From NCBI GenBank assembly GCA_035545275.1, contig DASZYT010000019.1, forward strand, positions 1 to 24,829: a DNA stretch of 24,829 nucleotides. Direction: 5' to 3'. The notes under the pieces are model-generated. The model had not been told where the DNA came from, ran no database searches, and saw only the letters and a list, made by a program, of their open reading frames with translations. Source of the stretch: DASZYT01 sp035545275. GTDB taxonomy: Bacteria > Patescibacteriota > Saccharimonadia > Saccharimonadales > UBA4665. Made by a program: the position numbers and the translations under genes. Positions 14,961 through 21,142 of the stretch are shown one piece after another (the stretch's first letter is position 1; each line of letters begins with the position of its first letter).

Positions 14961-14978
14961 TGATATAATATCCCCGTT
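14961..14978 (+). promoter_or_regulatory. extended -10 promoter, TPR gene, likely leaderless
   Basis: TGaTATAAT (14961-14969) ends nine bases before the ATG at 14979, so a transcript would start within two or three bases of the start codon. No Shine-Dalgarno is present. The string GAATCTGATATA is shared with the promoter at 21776-21787 upstream of the P-loop kinase. Confidence 0.65.
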
Positions 14979-15632
14979 ATGTTCGAGCTTTTTATATTGG
15001 CCGCGCTGGCTATACTCGCATATCACAATGTGAAAGTTCATGAGGACGATTTCGTGAATATTTCTCGTCGGGTAGGCGACCGCATGGGCAAATTATGGGA
15101 TATCGCTCACCAGGGGATGCGCGAAAACCGCTTCTTGCGCGCCGAAAAGGCCTTGCTGACCATTTTGAAGATTGACGAAAAAAACGCCGCTGCCTACAAT
15201 CGTCTGGGCATTCTCTATGCCAAGCAAAAAGAATACCGTGACGCCATCGATTGCTTTGAGATTGCATCTAGCATTGAACCGACACCTTCGAGCCTCCATA
15301 ACTTGGGGCTCATTTATTATGAAACCGAAAACTACGAAAAGGCTGCTATCGCTTTTGAGCAGGCCCTACACATGGAGGACGACCTAGCGGCTCGTCACGT
15401 AGCCTATGCCAAGGTGCAGGAAAAGCTGGGCGACGACAAGCTGATGTTCCAGGAGCTGGAAAAGGCGGCCGAGCTTGAGCCCAACAAAGAGACGTTTTCA
15501 CTCTTACACAAGGCCTATCTCAACCACAATATGCAGGCCGAGGCCGACCTCATCGAAGACAAGCTCAAAAAACTTATTGTGCCGTCAGGCAAACCCAAAC
15601 GCATGATCCGTCACCGCAGGGTTGTAGTTTAA
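14979..15632 (+). CDS. membrane-anchored TPR protein
   Basis: Residues 2-16 form one short hydrophobic helix (FELFILAALAILAY), followed by a tetratricopeptide-repeat region. Repeats of about 34 residues lie at roughly 37-70, 71-102 (AAYNRLGILYAKQKEYRDAI), 103-136 (SLHNLGLIYYETENYEKAAI) and 137-170. The C-terminus is strongly basic (KPKRMIRHRRVVV). The likely topology is an N-terminal anchor with a cytoplasmic scaffold domain that binds protein partners. No catalytic motif. Its own -10 box sits directly upstream, so it can be transcribed apart from holB. Confidence 0.85.
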   Translation: MFELFILAALAILAYHNVKVHEDDFVNISRRVGDRMGKLWDIAHQGMRENRFLRAEKALLTILKIDEKNAAAYNRLGILYAKQKEYRDAIDCFEIASSIEPTPSSLHNLGLIYYETENYEKAAIAFEQALHMEDDLAARHVAYAKVQEKLGDDKLMFQELEKAAELEPNKETFSLLHKAYLNHNMQAEADLIEDKLKKLIVPSGKPKRMIRHRRVVV

Positions 15633-15650
15633 CCCCTGTTTTGATACACT
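15622..15650 (+). promoter_or_regulatory. promoter of the tRNA cluster
   Basis: TTGTAG (15622-15627), a 17-base spacer and TACACT (15645-15650), with TG at 15642-15643 making an extended -10 (TGaTACACT). Predicted start near 15657, nine bases before tRNA-Thr. The -35 overlaps the end of the TPR gene. Confidence 0.6.
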
Positions 15651-15665
15651 AACGATTGAGTTTTT

Positions 15666-15741
15666 GCCGACGTAGCTCAGTGGCCAGAGCGGCTGTTTTG
15701 TAAACAGCGGGTCGTGGGTTCGACTCCCTCCGTCGGCTCCA
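15666..15741 (+). tRNA. tRNA-Thr (UGU)
   Basis: The cloverleaf folds with acceptor GCCGACG/CGTCGGC, D stem GCTC/GAGC, anticodon stem GCTGT/ACAGC and loop TTTGTAA giving anticodon TGT (15699-15701). The T stem is GTGGG/CCCTC around TTCGACT. The CCA end is encoded (15739-15741). One T-T mismatch stands in the second T-stem pair (15715 with 15729), a small oddity. Decodes ACA threonine codons. Confidence 0.95.
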
Positions 15742-15792
15742 CGTTTTTAGGCATAGCAGCCTAGGGCGAGTACGTTCACACAGCTTAGACGC

Positions 15793-15878
15793 GCAGGGAT
15801 ACTCAAGCGGCCAACGAGGGGTGACTGTAAATCATCTGGCTTACGCCTACGGGGGTTCGAATCCCTCTCCCTGCACCA
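15793..15878 (+). tRNA. tRNA-Tyr (GUA)
   Basis: Class II tRNA of 86 bases. Acceptor GCAGGGA/TCCCTGC, anticodon loop CTGTAAA giving GTA, a long variable arm (about TGGCTTACGCC) and T loop TTCGAAT. CCA is encoded at 15876-15878. A second copy of its last 18 bases plus one flanking base lies at 16032-16050. Confidence 0.95.
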
Positions 15879-15879
15879 A
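15861..15879 (+). repeat. direct repeat copy 1 (tRNA-Tyr 3' end)
   Basis: ATCCCTCTCCCTGCACCAA, the 3' end of tRNA-Tyr through CCA plus one A. The identical 19 bases recur at 16032-16050, 171 bases downstream. Confidence 0.95.
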
Positions 15880-15919
15880 ACATTTGCAATCGTCATGCAA
15901 TGACGTACGCAAATGTTTT
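15878..15919 (+). terminator. long hairpin directly after tRNA-Tyr
   Basis: AAACATTTGC (15878-15887) pairs perfectly with GCAAATGTTT (15909-15918). Inside it CGTCAT (15891-15896) pairs with ATGACG (15900-15905) around GCA, with a three-by-three internal loop between the stems. The 3' arm ends in four T residues. It could act as a terminator or as a processing signal for the tRNA transcript. Confidence 0.55.
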
Positions 15920-16049
15920 ATGTCGGACAGGCATGAGAAGCCTTTAGGGTTCGGCGCACGAGAAGCGCAGGTAGCATACGCCATAGCGTAAATGCTATCG
16001 AGCATCGCAGGAAGGAGCGCGTGAGCGCGATATCCCTCTCCCTGCACCA
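15919..16049 (+). other. structured spacer with tRNA-minihelix-like end
   Basis: No gene is seen here. Several hairpins are readable: TAGCATACGC with GCGTaaATGCTA (about 15972-15997, loop CATA), then GCGC-GTGA-GCGC (about 16017-16028). The last 43 bases (16007-16049) fold with GCAGGAA against TCCCTGC (six of seven pairs) and end in ACCA, so they resemble an acceptor minihelix with a CCA tail. The spacer stands where a tRNA-Gly would be expected from E. coli-type order, but no Gly anticodon arm can be found. Frames crossing it on the minus strand are tRNA shadows. Confidence 0.4.
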
Positions 16050-16050
16050 A
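16032..16050 (+). repeat. direct repeat copy 2 (orphan tRNA-Tyr 3' end)
   Basis: Exact second copy of the last 18 bases of tRNA-Tyr plus one A, with no complete tRNA in front of it. It looks like an attachment-site scar or a partial tRNA duplication. No integrase lies in the window. Confidence 0.95.
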
Positions 16051-16054
16051 TTGG

Positions 16055-16129
16055 GCCGAAGTAGCTCAGGGGTAGAGCACCTCCATGGTAAGGAGGGGGT
16101 CACGGGTTCAAATCCCGTCTTCGGCTCCA
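16055..16129 (+). tRNA. tRNA-Thr (GGU)
   Basis: Acceptor GCCGAAG/CTTCGGC, D stem GCTC/GAGC, anticodon stem CCTCC/GGAGG with loop ATGGTAA giving anticodon GGT, T stem ACGGG/CCCGT with TTCAAAT, and encoded CCA (16127-16129). All stems pair without mismatch. Decodes ACC and ACU. Confidence 0.96.
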
Positions 16130-16130
16130 T

Positions 16131-16174
16131 TTGTAAAAAACTTTACAGAATAGTTATATAAAGCCTGCTGTAAT
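16131..16174 (+). promoter_or_regulatory. possible promoter for candidate small RNA
   Basis: TTGTAA (16131-16136) and TATATA (16155-16160) are 18 bases apart. An alternative extended -10, TGcTGTAAT, ends at 16174. A small inverted repeat TGTAAA-AAAC-TTTACA overlaps the -35 region (16132-16147). The exact box is uncertain. Confidence 0.35.
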
Positions 16175-16256
16175 GTACTTGTGCTTGACGGGCTACGGTC
16201 CCGAAGCGAATAGACAAGAGCAAGCACCCGAAACCCCGCCTACGTCGCGGGGTTTT
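16167..16256 (+). ncRNA. candidate structured small RNA
   Basis: About 80-90 non-coding bases between tRNA-Thr and the rpmG promoter. GTGCTTG (16181-16187) pairs with CAAGCAC (16221-16227) and encloses CGGG-CTACGGT-CCCG (16189-16203). CGGG could alternatively pair with CCCG at 16227-16230. The element ends in a strong intrinsic terminator and is followed by a separate promoter for rpmG, so it is probably its own transcript. I compared it by eye with SRP RNA, tmRNA and common riboswitch cores and saw no match. Confidence 0.4.
16231..16256 (+). terminator. terminator upstream of rpmG
   Basis: AAACCCCGC (16231-16239), loop CTACGTC, GCGGGGTTT (16247-16255) with TTTT at 16253-16256. A nine-base-pair stem including the A/T end. 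Ends the tRNA cluster or the candidate small RNA. Confidence 0.8.
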
Positions 16257-16264
16257 AAAGAGAG

Positions 16265-16293
16265 TTTACATCTGCGGCCGTATCTGTTATAGT
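16265..16293 (+). promoter_or_regulatory. promoter of rpmG
   Basis: TTTACA (16265-16270), 17-base spacer, TATAGT (16288-16293), with TG at 16285-16286 for an extended -10 (TGtTATAGT). Near twin of the infA promoter. Predicted start near 16300. Confidence 0.75.
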
Positions 16294-16330
16294 GTCTGAG
16301 ACATTTAGGAACTCTAAGGATTAATCATCA

Positions 16331-16531
16331 ATGGCAAAGAAAAGCGATAAGCGTAAAATTATTGGTCTCGTCAGCGAAGAGTCAGGCGAGCGTATTTACT
16401 ACACCACCAAAAACACTATGAACACCCCTGACAAGCTTTCCTTGCGCAAATACAGCCCTAAGCTGCGCAAGCATGTGGTGTTTACCGAAACCAAGAAAAA
16501 CTTGGGCCGCAACGAAGCGCCTAAGCGATAA
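16331..16531 (+). CDS. rpmG: 50S ribosomal protein bL33, zinc-free form
   Basis: Small large-subunit protein near the E site. The 66 residues contain the family pattern YYTTKNTMNTPDKLSLRKYSP (about 23-43), followed by LRKHVVFTETKK. There is no cysteine, so the zinc-binding CxxC pairs of the C-plus form are missing. AAGGA (16316-16320) is the ribosome binding site. It has its own promoter and a terminator at 16556, so it is a single-gene transcript next to tRNA genes, a placement known from many bacteria. Confidence 0.93.
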   Translation: MAKKSDKRKIIGLVSEESGERIYYTTKNTMNTPDKLSLRKYSPKLRKHVVFTETKKNLGRNEAPKR

Positions 16532-16555
16532 GTATCTATAAGATTGCGCTTGAAG

Positions 16556-16575
16556 CCGCCCCACGGGGCGGTTTT
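16556..16575 (+). terminator. terminator of rpmG, overlaps convergent GH15 stop
   Basis: CCGCCCC (16556-16562), AC, GGGGCGG (16565-16571), then TTTT. The T tract includes the reverse complement of the GH15 stop codon (16574-16576). On the minus strand the hairpin lacks a following T run, so it serves mainly the plus strand. Confidence 0.8.
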
Positions 16576-18535
16576 ATGTTTCTTCAGAACTTGTCGACTC
16601 CTCTTCGGCCACAAACAAGTCCAGCGAAGTATTTACAAATTCTGCATGGCTCCATACAAGGGGCGCAACACCCAGCGCCAAGCCGTCATCCGGATCAAAC
16701 TGCTCGGCCAACACCCCACTGGGCAAAGCACGGGCCTGAGCCCATTCAAGCAACTGTACCGCCAGATCGCGATTTCCGGTTGCCAAAGAATACTGCGCAA
16801 GCCAGAGGCTACACACTATCCACGGGTTGCCCTTGTACTGCTGTTTTGACAAAAAGTAGCCATCACCTTCGTATCTGATGACGCCCCCGATCGGCGACGT
16901 ATTGAATAGCCGGTTTTTGACCTGTTCAGCCATAGAAGTAAGACGCTCATCTTTGAGGCCAAGCCCAGCATACATATATGGTCCATACAAACTCGAAATG
17001 TCGAGCGATGCATCAACCGTTAGGCTGTGATCTTCCTCGAGCAGCACACCCTTTACGAAGTAGCCTTCGTGGTGGAACAGACGGTCCAGATGAGCGGCGA
17101 TAGCGGTAGCCATGCGGTGCCAGCGTGCAGCGTCAGAAGCTCTCTCGAGGGCATGTGCCAATTTGGCGGCGGCAAGCAATCCTGCAATCACCGTCGACAC
17201 CGTGTAGGTGCTGGTCAGAAACTTTTGTTCCCACAAATCATAACTGGCATGGGGCAGGCCGGTGTCATCATCAATAAACTCACACATAAAGTTAGCGCAG
17301 CGCGCAATGAAACCGTCGTATAGCTTTTCGATGAACTCTTTGTCGTTACTTTGCTCGTAATACTCGTGCAGCATAAATATCACGCTAGCGGTCTCGTCCT
17401 CTTGGATAGCCAATTCCTTTCGCCGACCATGCACTAGTGGGTGCCAGGTGCTGCCAATAGCCCGATCGGGCTGATATTTGTGCATGAGGTAACCGTCGGG
17501 GTGCATAGTATCGCGAGCAAATTCAAAGAACTGTTTGGCCTCGTCATATAGCCCTAGCCGAATAAGTGGCCAAATGGCGTAGGCGGCATCTCGCGGCCAG
17601 CAGTAACAATAATAGTCGCGCCCGTAGTTAAATATACTGGAGTCCCCGCTAGCCAAAATGGAACCGCGGTCGTCACAGTGCGCTTTTACTATCAAAATAC
17701 TCTTCTGTACCTCCATGCGGTATTGCTCGGGTATTTGATTCAAGACCTCGCGTGCCGGCCCCAGCCAGGCGTCCCAGTGCTGTCGTACGCGGCGAAGGGT
17801 ATCATCGAATGACATGTCTTTGTAGGCACGGTGTACCTTCTCAACATCCTGCTGGCTGCTGCCAGCGACCACCCAGTACGCAAAAGCTGCCGTGGCGTCC
17901 GCTTTAACGGTAGAGCTAAAGCGTAGCACGCTATCAACGCCACCATGTTCCACGGCGTTGTCGGTGAGTTCGCCGTCTTCTGCATCTCGAAAGGTGCCTT
18001 CTTTGCCTTCAATGCCGTAATTGCCTACAGAGTATTGGTCGAACGCACCGCCGTCGATGAACTGCCCAGCTATCAGTAGGCAATACCGGCCCTTGTAGTC
18101 CAAAATATAGTGCTCGTCGGGCACGTACATGGCGGTGTCGGCACGGCCATTACGAGATATCTGAAACACCTGGTGCATAAATACGCGGATATCGCGGTCC
18201 CTGTCGGTGTGATTGACGACTTCGATGCGGCGCAGCAAGGCGTTTTGCTCATTATCGATAAAGTCAGTGGTATTGAGTGTGATGGCCAAATCATCAGAAT
18301 GCAAGCTAATTTTGCTGATGAGTGCATCAGGCTCAAAGTCTACCTGGGCCTGCCAGCTACCGTCATCTACCCATCTAAATTGGTTTTCAACCCATACGCC
18401 TATCTTGTGCTGCGAATTGCGTGCATTCGCCAGATTGTCTAGACCCACATATGGGTAATAAAAATCATGTACAAGCCCGTGCTCATCGAGCCCCACAAAG
18501 ATATGCCCATTACTGAGTACGACGTGGCGAGACAT
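16574..18535 (-). CDS. GH15 glucoamylase-like alpha-glucan hydrolase
   Basis: Releases glucose from the non-reducing ends of alpha-glucans by an inverting mechanism. The 653 residues have the bacterial/archaeal GH15 layout: an N-terminal beta-sandwich domain (about 1-265) and an (alpha/alpha)6 barrel (about 275-640). Motifs are YCYCWPRDAAY (309-319), SYDLWEQ (431-437) with Glu436 as likely acid, and GVLAEQFDP (607-615) with Glu611 as likely base; PLVWSHAEF follows at 625-633. No signal peptide, so it is cytoplasmic. GAGGAG precedes the ATG. It is the last gene of the GT4-GH57-GH15 operon. Trehalase activity is possible, since some GH15 enzymes act on trehalose. Confidence 0.92.
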   Translation of the reverse strand: MSRHVVLSNGHIFVGLDEHGLVHDFYYPYVGLDNLANARNSQHKIGVWVENQFRWVDDGSWQAQVDFEPDALISKISLHSDDLAITLNTTDFIDNEQNALLRRIEVVNHTDRDRDIRVFMHQVFQISRNGRADTAMYVPDEHYILDYKGRYCLLIAGQFIDGGAFDQYSVGNYGIEGKEGTFRDAEDGELTDNAVEHGGVDSVLRFSSTVKADATAAFAYWVVAGSSQQDVEKVHRAYKDMSFDDTLRRVRQHWDAWLGPAREVLNQIPEQYRMEVQKSILIVKAHCDDRGSILASGDSSIFNYGRDYYCYCWPRDAAYAIWPLIRLGLYDEAKQFFEFARDTMHPDGYLMHKYQPDRAIGSTWHPLVHGRRKELAIQEDETASVIFMLHEYYEQSNDKEFIEKLYDGFIARCANFMCEFIDDDTGLPHASYDLWEQKFLTSTYTVSTVIAGLLAAAKLAHALERASDAARWHRMATAIAAHLDRLFHHEGYFVKGVLLEEDHSLTVDASLDISSLYGPYMYAGLGLKDERLTSMAEQVKNRLFNTSPIGGVIRYEGDGYFLSKQQYKGNPWIVCSLWLAQYSLATGNRDLAVQLLEWAQARALPSGVLAEQFDPDDGLALGVAPLVWSHAEFVNTSLDLFVAEEESTSSEET

Positions 18536-18563
18536 TAACTCCTCGCCTCTGTGTGTTCTATCT

Positions 18564-19772
18564 TCATACTGCCACCCCCTTTTCGGCTAAGCGGTACCTA
18601 ATGTCATGGTACGCATTCATAAAGTTCATATAGGCGTCGTACGGTGTTTCGTACGGGCTGAAATATGCGTGAATATCACCATCATTAAACCACTTCGTAC
18701 ACATGTAGTAAAAGTGGTCCGATGTTTGCAGTTTGCGCCAGTCCTCAATTAGTGACCAGTCGCCGCTCGTCAAAATCTGCTCCTGCATACCATAAAGCCC
18801 CAAGATGGCTTCGGTTTGCATGGCGTTACCTAGCCACGCTGACAGATCACGCTCGGTGTCTGCCCATGTGACAGTATAGGGCGTGTCAATTTGATCTTTA
18901 GGTTCAAATGAATCAATGGCTTCAGAAACAGTCATAAAGGTGTTGCCGGCCGTTTGCTGCCACTGCTTTGGCAAATGCTCCAAGAAATCGAATATACCCG
19001 TCTCGCCCCATTGGTGCTCACCAAAGGTCTCGTAGTCCATAAACAGGTTGAATACGTCTGCATCGTGATCGGCATTGAGCCAGTGGGCAAACTTATCGGC
19101 CGTGAGCGGCCACTCTGCCCAATCGTGGTTGCTGAAGCGAAAGGCAATGTCGTCCGACAACTTATAGTTTTTCATCAGCAAACGGATGTTGTCGGTGTAT
19201 GACGGGCGATATACGTGATTAGCACTGCGCCAGCCCAGCACTTTATCCCAGCCTTCTGCCAGGATACCCTTGTAGCCGGCTTGGTCGGCCCAGTAGGCTA
19301 AATCGTTGTTGTATGCCAGCTCGGTATTGCGGAATACCTTGGGTGTCTGACCGAATAATTGCTGAATTTTCTCGCGGTGCATTGCCACCTGGGTTTCAAA
19401 CTCTTCTCGTGAGTAAAAAAACGCGAGGCTGTGGTGGTATGTTTCGCCTACAATCTCGACTCGGCCTGTCTTGACCATTTCCTGGAAGCTGGCCAGCACG
19501 TCGGGCGCCCAAGCATCAAATTGGTCCAGCACCGTACCCGTAATAGAGAGGCTGAGCCTGAAATCCGGATTGTCGTTAAGCAATTGCAGCAGCTTCTGAT
19601 TTGTGGGCAGGTATGACTTTTCAGCCACTTTGCGCAAAATTCGTTCGTTATTGGTTCGATCGTCAGATGGGCCAGAGAAGTAGTCGTGTGCGACGCCGGC
19701 ATCGAAAATAGTGTAGTGCCGGATACGATACGGCTGGTGCACGTGCAGGTACAGGACAATGGCTTTGCTCAT
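18564..19772 (-). CDS. GH57 alpha-amylase-like glycosidase
   Basis: Retaining enzyme acting on internal alpha-1,4 glucan bonds. Of the family motifs, LHVHQP (9-14), VFRNTE (146-151, nucleophile Glu151) and MDYETFGEH (245-253, acid/base Asp246) are visible; GE at 109-110 stands where motif 2 should be. The start is set at 19772, which gives MSKAIVLYLHVHQP, because the longer frame adds 21 residues unlike the family. With this start the gene overlaps the GT4 stop as ATGA. The 402 residues correspond to the compact alpha-amylase-like group without branching-enzyme extensions. No signal peptide. A 4-alpha-glucanotransferase activity cannot be excluded. Confidence 0.92.
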   Translation of the reverse strand: MSKAIVLYLHVHQPYRIRHYTIFDAGVAHDYFSGPSDDRTNNERILRKVAEKSYLPTNQKLLQLLNDNPDFRLSLSITGTVLDQFDAWAPDVLASFQEMVKTGRVEIVGETYHHSLAFFYSREEFETQVAMHREKIQQLFGQTPKVFRNTELAYNNDLAYWADQAGYKGILAEGWDKVLGWRSANHVYRPSYTDNIRLLMKNYKLSDDIAFRFSNHDWAEWPLTADKFAHWLNADHDADVFNLFMDYETFGEHQWGETGIFDFLEHLPKQWQQTAGNTFMTVSEAIDSFEPKDQIDTPYTVTWADTERDLSAWLGNAMQTEAILGLYGMQEQILTSGDWSLIEDWRKLQTSDHFYYMCTKWFNDGDIHAYFSPYETPYDAYMNFMNAYHDIRYRLAEKGVAV

Positions 19773-20974
19773 GCAGCTACCGCCTGTGTGTGTTGGGTGT
19801 AGGCTGCAAACACCTTGTCGGCCGCTTGACTCCACGACAATTTTCTCAGCTCATCATACGATTTGACGTAGAGCGTATCGCGCAGCGCGTCGCTACGCAT
19901 CACCGCGGCAATTTGGTTCGCCATTTCATCAACGTCCCAAAAATCTACTTTGAGGCAATTGTTGATGGCCTCAGCCACTCCTGATTGCTTGCTGACGAGC
20001 GCCGGTGTTCCATAACCTATGGCCTCAAGCGGCGTCAGCCCAAACGGCTCCGACACGGAGGGCATCACAAACAGATCGGCTATTTTGTAGGAATCTCGCC
20101 AGTTTTTACCACGCTGAAAGCCTGTAAATATGACGTTTTTGGCAATACCCAGTTGTGCCGCGAGCTCAATGAGCTCGTAGTACTGATCGCCACTACCGAC
20201 GACGAGAAATATGGTTTTAGGTACACGGGCCACCACCTCTCTGGCGGCATGGAGTAGGTTGGTAAGCCCTTTCTGCACCGTCAGGCGTCCTACATTTGCG
20301 ACGATTCGGTAGCCCTGGGCTTTAAGCGCCGAAAGATAGAGATAGGCATTGTCGGTATCAAAGTCAATAAAGTCGGTATGGTCCACGCTGTTATGAACGA
20401 CATCTATCTTGTCGGCAGGCACGCCATAATCACGTACGATGCAATTTTTGGTGTGCTGGCTTACGGCAATGACTTTGTCTGCCATATGGAGTGCCGTGCT
20501 TTCTATCTCGTGCACCAAGGGATTGCCACGGTGGCCCCCAGCGCGGTCTGACTCAACAGAGTGAACGTGAAGAATAAGAGGGCACCCTTTGGCTTCCTTG
20601 ACCCGCAGAGCCGCTCGAAAGGTCAACCAGTCGTGCGCATGTACTAAGTCGAACTCTTTTTCCTCGACTAGTCGTGCCACGCTTTGCTCGTACATCAATT
20701 GCTGCGTATAAATATCTGCCCACTGTTCTGTGCCGTCTTCTAGGATATACTTGTAGCTGTCGTAGGCGATACCTGACAGTTGGATCTCTTTGACACCTTG
20801 CGGATGTGCCGCCGTAATGCGCATGAAGTCAACGTCATGTTCTGCGCGGTAAGGCACAACAAATTCAATGTCTACAGCTTTCCTCGACAAGGCCTTGCAG
20901 AGGTGATAGCATGCGACCCCTAAACCACCACTGTTATGTGGAGGCAGTTCCCACCCTAACATCAGAACTTTCAT
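19769..20974 (-). CDS. GT4-family glycosyltransferase, glycogen-synthase-like
   Basis: GT-B fold enzyme, probably extending an alpha-glucan from a nucleotide-glucose donor. The N-terminal MLGWELPPHNSGGLG (5-19) matches the starch/glycogen synthase start with its GGLG loop. HAHDW (112-116) and the donor-site block VGRLTVQKG (228-236, Lys235) follow. EPFGLTPLE (309-317) is the E-x7-E motif. The length of 401 is like the archaeal and CPR-type synthases rather than the 470-residue GlgA. It is the first gene of the operon and overlaps the GH57 gene by four bases. A different sugar acceptor is possible; context favours glycogen. Confidence 0.88.
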   Translation of the reverse strand: MKVLMLGWELPPHNSGGLGVACYHLCKALSRKAVDIEFVVPYRAEHDVDFMRITAAHPQGVKEIQLSGIAYDSYKYILEDGTEQWADIYTQQLMYEQSVARLVEEKEFDLVHAHDWLTFRAALRVKEAKGCPLILHVHSVESDRAGGHRGNPLVHEIESTALHMADKVIAVSQHTKNCIVRDYGVPADKIDVVHNSVDHTDFIDFDTDNAYLYLSALKAQGYRIVANVGRLTVQKGLTNLLHAAREVVARVPKTIFLVVGSGDQYYELIELAAQLGIAKNVIFTGFQRGKNWRDSYKIADLFVMPSVSEPFGLTPLEAIGYGTPALVSKQSGVAEAINNCLKVDFWDVDEMANQIAAVMRSDALRDTLYVKSYDELRKLSWSQAADKVFAAYTQHTQAVAA

Positions 20975-21008
20975 GTGTTTTTTCGCCTAGTCAGTTAGTC
21001 TTGAGCTC

Positions 21009-21038
21009 ATTATAGGGTAAAGATAAGCGTAAGCGCAA
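21009..21038 (-). promoter_or_regulatory. promoter of the alpha-glucan operon
   Basis: On the minus strand TTGCGC (21038-21033) and TATAAT (21014-21009) are 18 bases apart. Predicted start near 21002, with a leader of about 28 bases to the GT4 ATG. Only a weak Shine-Dalgarno (AGGCG) is seen. Confidence 0.65.
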
Positions 21039-21057
21039 CTGTTATTTTGATAAATTA

Positions 21058-21073
21058 CGTGACAAAGTTCACG
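21058..21073. promoter_or_regulatory. CRP/FNR-like operator palindrome
   Basis: CGTGACAAAGTTCACG is a perfect CGTGA-N6-TCACG inverted repeat between two divergent promoters. The CRP core consensus in other bacteria is TGTGA-N6-TCACA. The centre lies about 63 bases upstream of the predicted start of the glucan operon and about 73 upstream of that of the plus-strand gene, close to known class I activator positions. The binding protein is unknown. Confidence 0.45.
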
Positions 21074-21103
21074 GCAAAAGCTTGAGCGTTATGCGGGCTC
21101 GCT

Positions 21104-21132
21104 TTGCGTTTGCTAAGCGCTAGGACTATACT
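21104..21132 (+). promoter_or_regulatory. promoter of the anchored low-complexity protein
   Basis: TTGCGT (21104-21109), 17-base spacer, TATACT (21127-21132). The ATG at 21143 follows ten bases after the -10 box, so the transcript would be nearly leaderless. AAGG at 21133-21136 could be a Shine-Dalgarno only if initiation is earlier. Confidence 0.5.
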
Positions 21133-21142
21133 AAGGTTACAT

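Noticed and set aside
15861..16050. Integrated mobile element at tRNA-Tyr
   Set aside because: The direct repeats are real but enclose only about 150 bases without any integrase or gene; reported as a scar or duplication instead.
15847..16130. Minus-strand frames (67 and 70 codons) across the tRNA-Tyr / tRNA-Thr region
   Set aside because: They run antisense through two tRNA genes; the GEGFEPP-like ends are the usual translation of antisense tRNA T arms, not protein.
16181..16256. SRP (4.5S) RNA
   Set aside because: The region has GAAGCGAA after a CCC stretch, but the conserved asymmetric and symmetric loops of SRP domain IV are not present.
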